From Chitinispirillales bacterium ANBcel5 (GTDB taxonomy: Bacteria; Fibrobacterota; Chitinivibrionia; Chitinivibrionales; Chitinispirillaceae): a stretch of DNA of 55,373 nt. Each line of letters starts with the position of its first letter. Position 1 is the stretch's first letter. This document shows, piece by piece, positions 44,869 through 52,262 of this stretch. A program made the translations under genes and the position numbers. The notes below the pieces were generated by a model. It made no database searches. It was not told the DNA's origin and saw only the letters and a list, made by a program, of their open reading frames with translations. The DNA lies in the NCBI GenBank assembly GCA_029688955.1, contig JARUKZ010000029.1, positions 1 to 55,373 of the forward strand, in the 5' to 3' direction.

Positions 44869-45696
44869 ATGAGAGAGTTATTCACCCAGAGATTTCTCAT
44901 ATTCGCAGGTGCTCTTTTCCTGATGTTTTTTGCTTTAACCCCTTTTTTGTGGATGATTGTCATCTCTGTTACAACTGAACCCGATTTCCTTATTACCGGT
45001 AATGTCAGCTACACGTTTCAAAATTACAGAAACGTCCTTACATCTCCTTCACTTAATTTTCCAGCGTACCTGAAAAACAGTCTTATTGTCAGTTCTGTAA
45101 CAGCACTGATTGTCACAATTATAACCAGTTTTTCTGCCTATGCGGTAACCCGCTTTCGTTTTCCGGGCCGGGTGGCTATTCCGGTGGCAGTGTTAGCCCT
45201 TTCCATGTTTCCTCAAATAAGTATTGTGGGATACTTGTTCAGGCTTTTTTCCGATTTCGGCCTCACCAATACGTATGCAGCTCTGATTCTTCCCTATACA
45301 GCCTGGACCACACCAATTGCGCTGTGGATAAACATGAGTTATTTCTTTCAAATCCCTACAGATCTTGACAAAGCAGCGCTGGTTGATGGAGCAGGCAGAG
45401 TTAAAGTGCTGTTTAAAATTATACTACCCCTTGCTCTTCCCGGGGTATTTTCAGCCTTTTTGCTGGTCTTTATTATGAGTTTCAATGAATTTTTGTTTGC
45501 TTTAATGTTAACTATTGACCATTCAGCGCAAACGATTCCGGTAGGAATAGCGCTTTTTCAGGGGATACATGGAGAAATACCCTGGGGTAATCTTATGGCA
45601 GCCTCAGCGGTATCATCAGTACCCCTTGTAGCGCTTACTTTGCTTTTCCAGAAATATATTGTCAGTGGACTTATGAGCGGATCTGTCAAAGCTTAA
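44869..45696 (+). CDS. Carbohydrate ABC transporter permease (MalG-like)
   Basis: 275 residues with six predicted transmembrane helices. The N-terminal helix (about 10-30) is followed by a periplasmic loop and by YLKNSLIVSSVTALIV, a well-conserved MalG/UgpE feature. The EAA loop (about 163-183, DKAALVDGAGRVKVLFKIIL) marks the ATPase contact. It follows the MalF-like gene after three bases, which implies a single transcript and coupled translation. The C-terminus (about 255-275) includes LLFQKYIVSGLMSGSVKA, the usual end of these permeases. Confidence 0.95.
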   Translation: MRELFTQRFLIFAGALFLMFFALTPFLWMIVISVTTEPDFLITGNVSYTFQNYRNVLTSPSLNFPAYLKNSLIVSSVTALIVTIITSFSAYAVTRFRFPGRVAIPVAVLALSMFPQISIVGYLFRLFSDFGLTNTYAALILPYTAWTTPIALWINMSYFFQIPTDLDKAALVDGAGRVKVLFKIILPLALPGVFSAFLLVFIMSFNEFLFALMLTIDHSAQTIPVGIALFQGIHGEIPWGNLMAASAVSSVPLVALTLLFQKYIVSGLMSGSVKA

Positions 45697-45721
45697 AAAC
45701 TTAACCCATAATTAAAACGAT

Positions 45722-46888
45722 ATGACTGAAACAAAACCACCTTTTAAAAATCCCAAAGCCCAAAGCACAGACGCAACAGAGGTAAAACTCTGTGAGTTAT
45801 CTAAAACATTTACATCACTCAGAGGTAGGGTTGAAGTGCTTAAATCTATCGATTTGAGTATAAAGCCCGGTGAGCTTTTTGTGTTGCTTGGACCTTCAGG
45901 ATGTGGCAAAAGCACCACCTTAAACCTCATTGCCGGCCTGGAAAAACCAACCGGCGGAACTATACACTTTTCCGATAAATGTGTGGTTGATGCAAAGGAG
46001 AAAATCTTTCTTGCCCCTTTTGAACGAGACATCTCTTTTGTGTTTCAAAGCTATGCAATCTATCCTCATATGACCATAGAGCAAAATATCGAGTTCCCCC
46101 TCACAAATCTTAAAGAAAAACTAACCAAGCAGGAGCGGTTGAGCAAGGTGAGGGAGACAGCAAAAATCCTTCAAATTGAGGATCTTCTTGATCGAAAGCC
46201 ATCGGAACTTTCGGGTGGTCAGCGTCAGCGGGTGGCCATTGGAAGAGCGATTGTTCGAAACCCATCACTATTTCTTATGGATGAACCGCTTTCAAACTTA
46301 GACGCCAAACTAAGAACCGAAATGCGAGCTGAATTAAAAGCTATACAGCAGAAACTGGGAATTACTACTGTTTATGTTACCCATGATCAAATTGAGGCTA
46401 TGACACTTGGAGATCGCATCGCGATCCTTGACAAGGGTATATTGCAGCAGATCGGATCACCAGATCAGATTTATAGCAGCCCGCGAAATATCTTTGTCGC
46501 CTCTTTTATCGGCTCACCGCCATTGAATCTCATCGAAGGAACGGTGCAGCACAATGATGAAGACACTGTGCTGCAATCCCAAAATCTAAAAATAAAACTC
46601 AGTGGTGCTGTTGAGGAAAAAGCGGTAAAGATGTACGGTAAAAAGGTGGTGCTTGGAATCAGACCAGAAGCGATCTCTTTTACCAGTGAAGAAAAAGCAG
46701 ATACATCTATCTGCTTTACTATTGTCGAGAACCTCGGTCCGGAGTATCTGCTTCACGCATTTTTGGATGGAGCAGGTAAATTTACAATGCAGTCAAGAAC
46801 CCCTGTTGCTTCCGGTACTGCTTGTGGTTTAAAACTGGACATGAACAGATTGCACCTGTTCGACCCCGAAACCAAAACGCGTATTTAA
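45722..46888 (+). CDS. Carbohydrate ABC transporter ATP-binding protein (MalK/UgpC-like)
   Basis: 388 residues. The nucleotide-binding domain has Walker A GPSGCGKST at about 60, signature LSGGQRQRVAIGRAI, Walker B LFLMDEPLSNLD, and the D- and H-loops (VYVTHD). The region beyond about 255 is the TOBE-type regulatory domain of MalK/UgpC proteins (GIRPEAISF). The N-terminus is about 20 residues longer than usual (MTETKPPFKNPKAQST). It closes the four-gene importer operon. Its stop codon shares TTAA with the stop of the convergent small gene on the other strand. Confidence 0.95.
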   Translation: MTETKPPFKNPKAQSTDATEVKLCELSKTFTSLRGRVEVLKSIDLSIKPGELFVLLGPSGCGKSTTLNLIAGLEKPTGGTIHFSDKCVVDAKEKIFLAPFERDISFVFQSYAIYPHMTIEQNIEFPLTNLKEKLTKQERLSKVRETAKILQIEDLLDRKPSELSGGQRQRVAIGRAIVRNPSLFLMDEPLSNLDAKLRTEMRAELKAIQQKLGITTVYVTHDQIEAMTLGDRIAILDKGILQQIGSPDQIYSSPRNIFVASFIGSPPLNLIEGTVQHNDEDTVLQSQNLKIKLSGAVEEKAVKMYGKKVVLGIRPEAISFTSEEKADTSICFTIVENLGPEYLLHAFLDGAGKFTMQSRTPVASGTACGLKLDMNRLHLFDPETKTRI

Positions 46889-47256
46889 TCCCGGGTGCCT
46901 CTGTTTTGCTCAAGCTGCTCTCTAAATTGAATACCTCTCTCTTCTCTACGGGACTCGATCTCTGCGATGGTACGTTCCACCTGCTTTTTTACCTCAGGGG
47001 GCAAGTCCTTTAATCTGTTGTGCACCTGGAGCTCCTTCTCCCTGACTACAGCGCCCCGCTCCTTTTCTGCTGGCCGGTTTCTTGACGCGGAATCTATTCG
47101 GGCGATATCTTCTTCTGACAACGACTCCATTATTTGTGTCATCATTGATGAGGCATCTCTTTTTACCCCTTCTCTGTCGCCACTGATTACCTGAGTAGAG
47201 AACAGAAGCACTAATATTGAAGTGAAAGCTATGTATTTAAAGTGTTCAGGTTTCAT
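46885..47256 (-). CDS. Small secreted charged helical protein
   Basis: 123 residues from the ATG at 47256, which has GGGAG six bases upstream; a longer frame reaches 47289 but lacks a better start. A signal peptide (about 1-23, YIAFTSILVLLFSTQVISG) is followed by a highly charged, helix-rich mature part (EEDIARIDSASRN, KKQVERTIAEIESRREERG) likely to form coiled coil. I recognise no family. Together with the next gene upstream it forms a pair of similar exported helical proteins on the minus strand; a periplasmic chaperone-like or envelope-stress role is a guess. Its stop overlaps the stop of the convergent MalK-like gene. Confidence 0.72.
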   Translation of the reverse strand: MKPEHFKYIAFTSILVLLFSTQVISGDREGVKRDASSMMTQIMESLSEEDIARIDSASRNRPAEKERGAVVREKELQVHNRLKDLPPEVKKQVERTIAEIESRREERGIQFREQLEQNRGTRD

Positions 47257-47273
47257 CTCCCTCTCCCGTCGAT

Positions 47274-47308
47274 CAGGGCAGAGTATCATACTCTGACCCT
47301 GGTTTTAT
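47274..47308 (+). terminator. Hairpin with T-run, probably a plus-strand terminator
   Basis: CAGGGCAGAGTA pairs with TACTCTGACCCTG (one bulged base) around a 3-base loop, followed by GTTTTATTC on the plus strand. It could stop transcripts running out of the sugar-importer operon, although it lies about 390 bases past that stop and inside the leader between two minus-strand genes. On the minus strand no T-run follows, so there it could only be a leader hairpin. Confidence 0.4.
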
Positions 47309-47339
47309 TCTGCCAATACTAAGCGTTTTTCTTCTTTGG

Positions 47340-47747
47340 TTATTCTAAATCGAGTCTTTCACGAATTTGTCGAATCTCCAGCAGCTTTTGATCAACCCGC
47401 TTCTGCATTCTATCCCGGGCCTGTTCCGATACATTTTCTCTTACACGCTCAGAAACGATCTCCATGTGCTGCTGCAGCTTATCCAGTGCTTCGTTAAGGT
47501 TCGCTTCAGCCTGCTGGCGTCGCTCTGCAATAAACTCCTCAGATCTGCCTCTTGCTCTCTGGGTCTGGAACTCCTCCACACTCTCCCGTACTTTTTCAAG
47601 CACCGGTTCTGCGTCTTCCATAACCCTGTTCATATGCTGTTCCATATCGGAAGGGGCATTTGGTGCAGGTGCCTGTCGTGCTGTTGCCCCGGACACGAGC
47701 ATAAAAACCGCAACTGCCATGCTTATAGTTTTCAATGTCCTGTTCAT
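47340..47747 (-). CDS. Small secreted coiled-coil protein
   Basis: 135 residues from the ATG at 47747, chosen because GGGAGG lies about six bases upstream; a longer frame to 47804 would start without such a site. The signal peptide (about 1-23, ending SGATA) is followed by a long amphipathic helix rich in Glu, Arg and Gln (about 35-130; EDAEPVLEKVRESVEEFQT, ERVRENVSEQARDRMQKRV). No LTxxQ motif of the Spy/CpxP family is seen. It shares general character with the downstream 123-residue protein. Both are probably transcribed from the promoter near 47776-47804. Function unknown. Confidence 0.75.
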   Translation of the reverse strand: MNRTLKTISMAVAVFMLVSGATARQAPAPNAPSDMEQHMNRVMEDAEPVLEKVRESVEEFQTQRARGRSEEFIAERRQQAEANLNEALDKLQQHMEIVSERVRENVSEQARDRMQKRVDQKLLEIRQIRERLDLE

Positions 47748-47775
47748 ACTTCCTCCCTTAAAAACAATTGTATTT

Positions 47776-47804
47776 ATTATCTGAGCGCTTAAATAATCAA
47801 ACAA
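47776..47804 (-). promoter_or_regulatory. Candidate promoter for the pair of small secreted proteins
   Basis: On the minus strand TTGTTT is followed after 17 bases by GATAAT, ending about 28 bases before the ATG at 47747. The -10 is the same GATAAT seen in the candidate promoter of the surface-protein operon. Confidence 0.4.
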
Positions 47805-48268
47805 CGTGCCATAAACCCTATCCCTCTAAATAACATAGGGTTACACCTACCCTTTAAGACCGTGAACTGTTTTTTTTGGGGTTGAAAGTCCCCATCCCCC
47901 TGCTCCACCTTCTCACTCTACCTGCTTAGTGATTGATTTTTTAACATTTAGAAAGAAGTAACACAGTATGTATAATTAACCCCACACTATGCAGCATTAT
48001 GGTTTTTAATGGTTCACCCCTCTTTTAACTCATAAAATAGATAAACTTTGGGTTTAAAGTCTACTCTAAGTACCTGAAAACAAAATAGTAGGAAACAATA
48101 TCTTACAATTTATAAACACATACTAACACTATGATACCTAACCATTTAGGCAACCTAAGCGCACATAAATATAACCCTATACATTTGAAATCAAACAACT
48201 ATTGCCGTGTCCAGCATAAACAAGCACTCAGACTACCTGTAAAATAATGAAATCAACATCTTCTAAAC

Positions 48269-48409
48269 ATGAAAAAAACTATAAATCAACTGTCCCTTTT
48301 CGGGGCAATAATTCTTATTTTTGTCCTTGCCCCTAATCTTCGCTTATTGTATTTAAGTGTAGGTGTTGCTGGTAAACCTAACGTCACAGATGTAACTACT
48401 ATTTTATAG
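48269..48409 (+). CDS. Possible small membrane/secreted peptide (46 residues)
   Basis: An ATG-initiated frame begins MKKTINQLSLFGAIILIFVL, a signal-peptide or single-transmembrane pattern, and continues with a short polar tail before a TAG. There is no clear Shine-Dalgarno. It lies 70 bases before the protease gene, so it could be a leader peptide, a decayed signal-peptide exon of an older gene, or chance. Confidence 0.2.
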   Translation: MKKTINQLSLFGAIILIFVLAPNLRLLYLSVGVAGKPNVTDVTTIL

Positions 48410-48479
48410 GTAATAAACTACATTATTTTTCGTGCACAGCTGTCTTGCGTAAGCGACAATTTTACACCGGAGGGAAAGA

Positions 48480-51400
48480 GTGGTAAACCATTTTAAAAGA
48501 CTGGCAATGGTACTGGTAGTAGTACCAGCTATTATCCTGGCTCAGACACATACTAACAGAACTTTTCCTTTGGTATTTGATTCACCCCACCAAAGTATGC
48601 TGGCACAGAGTTTAACTGATACCGATATAATAGAAAAACGCTCCAGATTTGTTGAAATTAATTCTGCTGTGGTAAATACATCTGTAATATCGACGAAAGA
48701 CACGCTTAAACTGAACCTCTTTGAGGACCGAGATTTTATTGCGATTGTTGACCGGGTTAAAGAGGATGTAAATGGCACTGTTTCAATTCGGGCAAGAATA
48801 GCAGATTACGAATTTGGCTATATTCTTTTATCCGCTACTACAGAGAACAAAATCGCAGGGTATATATCCATTCCTGAAAGAGCAGAGCGATATGTCATCA
48901 GAGATATGGTAAACACTGGTACACAACAACTCTTAGAAGTTAAAAATATTGATGTATTGGTAGGATCGCCTCCGATAGTTCCGGATATTGACGAGCAGCC
49001 CGGACTAATGAGTTTTAACCAGCTCCAGGGAATGGATATTCAGGATGACCTGCAGCCGGTTATTATCGATATAATGGTGGTTTATACGCCAAAGGCCAAA
49101 GAGTGGGCCCAAAACTACGGCGGCGGCATCGATAACGTTGTTGCTATGGCTATGGAAAGAGCCAATCTGGTACTCGATAACAGTAACACATTGATGAATA
49201 TCTCTTTGGTCTATTCTGGTATGGTCGACTACGTAGAAGATACAATAAGTGCCGACACCGACCTTAAAAGATTAAGAACACCCGATGATGGCTACATGGA
49301 TGTGGTCCATGACCTGCGCGATCTTTACGGAGCTGATCTGGTACACCTGTTCTCCTATGAAACTCAAACCGGAGGCCTTGGTTACCAATTGGACTGTAAA
49401 AATGGTAAACCAGAAATGGGTTTTGCTCTTTCGCGTATTCAGCAAGCAGCATGGAGCTATACTTTTATTCATGAACTGGGCCATAATATGGGAGCTCACC
49501 ACAGAGCTGATCAGGAACATCAACCCGGACCGACACAATGGAACTACACCTGGTCGGACAACACCTGGTCTGCGGGATGGCGCTGGATTGGAAATGATCG
49601 TAACAGGTATTGCTCTGTTATGTCTTATAATGACCCCTGGGACGGCGATAGTGTAATATGGGTCCCTCACTTCTCAAACCCGGATATCAACTACCAGGAA
49701 ACGCCAACAGGGGATGCAGTATATGCAGACAACGCAAGAACTTTACGGGAGATCAGACATGTAATTGCTGGTTACAGACCCGCACATGATGCGCCAAGGG
49801 ACTTTATGGCCACCCCGAGCTCTGTTTCACAGATCGACCTCACATGGAACAAAAAAGAGAACAGAGATATCCTGCTTCTTTACTCTACCGACAGCCTTTT
49901 CGGTATACCGGAAAACGAGCAGTACTATCTGGAAGGTGATTCTATCAATGGTGGAGGAACAGTGCTTTATGCCGGAGACGCAGAATCGTTCAGTCATAAC
50001 GGATTAACCCCAAATACCCGCTATTATTACAAGATATATTCCAAAATTTCACCATCACCCCAATGGTCTGCACTTGGAATCAAAACCAATGCCATAACAG
50101 ATAGCGTTTCGGTAGTATTTTCAGAGAATTTTGACGCAACCGATACCATTCCGTTTGGGTGGGAAACGGAAGACCACCAGGGATATGGCAGGATGTGGAA
50201 CTTTGGAACACATTCCGATGGTTTAGTGCGAACTACCGGAAACTATGCCTACTTAAAAAGTGATGGTTCTGGAAATGGTGATACAGTAAATGCAGATTTG
50301 ATAACTCCTTCCCTGGACTTTTCAGCCTATACTGACCTTACCCTATCATTTACCTACTATTACAGCCACTCTGATGAATCTCAGGCAACCCTCTCTTACA
50401 GTATTGATGGAGGTGACTGGACTTACATTTCACAATGGAACCCCGAGACCAACAATCCATCTTCTTTAAACGTGACACTTAGCAATTTTGACGGTAAGAG
50501 AGACGTGAGGTTTAAATGGAATTATACCGGTTACAATGGCCATTTAAATGTTGATGATATCGTAGTTACGGGTAAAGAGCTTATTATTCTGGGAGATCTC
50601 TATCACATTTACGACGGTTTGGAAAAGAGTGCAACGGTGCTTTCTGCACCCGAAGATTCGCAGATACAACTTACCTATAATGGCATAGATAGCTTGCCTG
50701 TTGATGCCGGGCGCTACGAGGTAATTGCCCTAATGGATGGCAGTGATAGTGTCCAAATCTCTGATACACTGGTGATTAACCCACGTCCGATCTCAGTAGC
50801 TGCGGACTCCACCGGTAAAGTGTACGGAGAAGACGACCCTGAGCTGACCTACACTGCTTCAGACCTTATTGGAGATGATCAATTCACGGGGGATTTGTCC
50901 AGAGACTCAGGAGAAAATGTTGGAACCTACGACATAAATCAGGGATCAGTATGTGCAGGGGACAACTACCACATATACTTTAGGGACGCTCCTTTTATCA
51001 TTAATCCAAGACCGATTACCATAGCAGCCGATTCCGTAAGAAAGATATATGGTGAAAAAGACCCTGAATTGACCTACAGTATTTTTTCAGGCGATCTTTT
51101 AGGCGATGATGAGATTACCGGGGTTTTATCCCGAGAACCCGGAGAAAGCACTGGAAGCTATCGGGTCCTACAGGGAGATCTTGGCGCAGGTGATAATTAC
51201 GCTATTTCATTCGGTGACGGTTTTTTCATCATTAGCGCAGCTCCTTTAACAATAACCGCTAATGACTTTGTTATAAGTGAAGGTGATCCGGAGCCATTGT
51301 TTACTGCTACCTACGATGGTTTTGTTAACGATGATGATACCTCATCAATCACCATGCCTAAGTTTAGATGGGCTGAGAGTGATACTGCGGGAACCTACGA

Positions 51401-51827
51401 TATTGAACCTTACGGCGCTTTTGCTGACAACTATGACATAAGCTATAATTTTGGTACTCTCACTATAGAGCCGGTTACATCTGTAGCGTTTCGTTTCGAT
51501 AGTAAACCAGACAACAGAGGTAATGAGTACGGCATACTCTTAGAGCAAAATCCGGTTCCGATATATACTAATGAAGTCCGGTTCAAAGTTGTTAATCCAG
51601 GACACTCTGCAGTAAAAGTAGCCATATATGATCAGCTTGGAACACTGCTTTTTAAAGACGATTTCACTACAGACCGAACTGGAAGAAGTGAACCTATTGT
51701 ATGGCCAATGACCAATCGCACCGGCAGGAAAATTTCTACAGGTACCTATCTGATACGAGTAGAAGCTCAGGATAAAAGTACCGCGGAAAGATATCGATAC
51801 AACGCGCTGGTTGGGGTAAGCCGGTAG
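48480..51827 (+). CDS. Secreted reprolysin-like zinc metalloprotease with FnIII, MAM-like and MBG domains
   Basis: 1115 residues from a GTG with GGAGG six bases before; signal peptide about 1-21 (ending ILA). A propeptide-like region precedes the catalytic domain (about 195-440), which has HELGHNMGAHH at about 331 and the Met-turn SVMSY near 380, as in M12B/reprolysin-like bacterial proteases; the three histidines bind zinc. It is followed by FnIII (about 440-530), a MAM/jelly-roll-like domain (about 540-700), MBG-like repeats (about 705-1010; VYGEDDPELTYT, IYGEKDPELTYS and ISEGDPEPLFTA), and a FlgD/T9SS-like C-terminal domain (about 1040-1115; VAIYDQLGTLLFKDDF ... GTYLIRVEA) that in other bacteria serves export and surface attachment. 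It probably degrades extracellular protein; the substrate is unknown. Confidence 0.9.
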   Translation: MVNHFKRLAMVLVVVPAIILAQTHTNRTFPLVFDSPHQSMLAQSLTDTDIIEKRSRFVEINSAVVNTSVISTKDTLKLNLFEDRDFIAIVDRVKEDVNGTVSIRARIADYEFGYILLSATTENKIAGYISIPERAERYVIRDMVNTGTQQLLEVKNIDVLVGSPPIVPDIDEQPGLMSFNQLQGMDIQDDLQPVIIDIMVVYTPKAKEWAQNYGGGIDNVVAMAMERANLVLDNSNTLMNISLVYSGMVDYVEDTISADTDLKRLRTPDDGYMDVVHDLRDLYGADLVHLFSYETQTGGLGYQLDCKNGKPEMGFALSRIQQAAWSYTFIHELGHNMGAHHRADQEHQPGPTQWNYTWSDNTWSAGWRWIGNDRNRYCSVMSYNDPWDGDSVIWVPHFSNPDINYQETPTGDAVYADNARTLREIRHVIAGYRPAHDAPRDFMATPSSVSQIDLTWNKKENRDILLLYSTDSLFGIPENEQYYLEGDSINGGGTVLYAGDAESFSHNGLTPNTRYYYKIYSKISPSPQWSALGIKTNAITDSVSVVFSENFDATDTIPFGWETEDHQGYGRMWNFGTHSDGLVRTTGNYAYLKSDGSGNGDTVNADLITPSLDFSAYTDLTLSFTYYYSHSDESQATLSYSIDGGDWTYISQWNPETNNPSSLNVTLSNFDGKRDVRFKWNYTGYNGHLNVDDIVVTGKELIILGDLYHIYDGLEKSATVLSAPEDSQIQLTYNGIDSLPVDAGRYEVIALMDGSDSVQISDTLVINPRPISVAADSTGKVYGEDDPELTYTASDLIGDDQFTGDLSRDSGENVGTYDINQGSVCAGDNYHIYFRDAPFIINPRPITIAADSVRKIYGEKDPELTYSIFSGDLLGDDEITGVLSREPGESTGSYRVLQGDLGAGDNYAISFGDGFFIISAAPLTITANDFVISEGDPEPLFTATYDGFVNDDDTSSITMPKFRWAESDTAGTYDIEPYGAFADNYDISYNFGTLTIEPVTSVAFRFDSKPDNRGNEYGILLEQNPVPIYTNEVRFKVVNPGHSAVKVAIYDQLGTLLFKDDFTTDRTGRSEPIVWPMTNRTGRKISTGTYLIRVEAQDKSTAERYRYNALVGVSR

Positions 51828-51863
51828 CAAAACCTCAGTCTAACAATTGGACGAAGGTAAATC

Positions 51864-52160
51864 ATGAGCAAAAAACACCATATTTTAGGGTGCTGTGGGC
51901 TTGATTGTGGCCTGTGCCCACGGTTTTATACCAACGGACCTTCACAGTGCCCGGGCTGTTGTGGTGATGATTTTATTAATAAACACCCTTCATGCTCATT
52001 CATAACATGTTGCGTTAAGAAAAAAAAGCTGGAAGTATGTGCTCAATGTGATACATTTCTCTGTCAAAAGTTCGATAAAGAAACGTTGGAAACTGATTCA
52101 TTTATCTCACATAAAAGGATGTATCAAAACCTGCTTTTGTATTCGATAGCTGAACAGTGA
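51864..52160 (+). CDS. Cysteine-rich DUF3795 protein, short form
   Basis: 98 residues, AAGG before the ATG. The family hallmark CCGLDCGLCPRFYTNGPSQC is followed by PGCCGDDFINKHPSCSFITC and further Cys pairs (VCAQCDTFLCQKF), giving 15 cysteines, likely metal-binding. The typical longer members continue about 80 residues past the SHKR..QNL segment; this one stops soon after it, so it may be a natural short form or a truncated one. It follows the protease by 37 bases but no functional link is evident. The role of the family is not established. Confidence 0.82.
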   Translation: MSKKHHILGCCGLDCGLCPRFYTNGPSQCPGCCGDDFINKHPSCSFITCCVKKKKLEVCAQCDTFLCQKFDKETLETDSFISHKRMYQNLLLYSIAEQ

Positions 52161-52262
52161 GTTTTAACATTAGTCTACAGTATATCTTTTAAGCGTCAGA
52201 ATAGCAATCCTCACAAATTGCGTCTTAGCTATACAGCGACTGAAAACCGTAAACATACAGAG

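Larger units (their letters stand above)
47748..48479. other. 732-bp divergent intergenic region
   Basis: Between the small secreted proteins (minus) and the metalloprotease (plus). Apart from the candidate promoter at its left end and one weak small ORF, I see only AT-rich non-coding sequence. A GGGG-CCCC hairpin near 47878-47893 sits right after a T-run on the plus strand, which is the wrong order for a terminator. Confidence 0.6.

Noticed and set aside
47878..47893. GGGG-CCCC hairpin as a terminator
   Set aside because: The T-run precedes the stem on the plus strand and becomes an A-run after it on the minus strand, so neither orientation fits.
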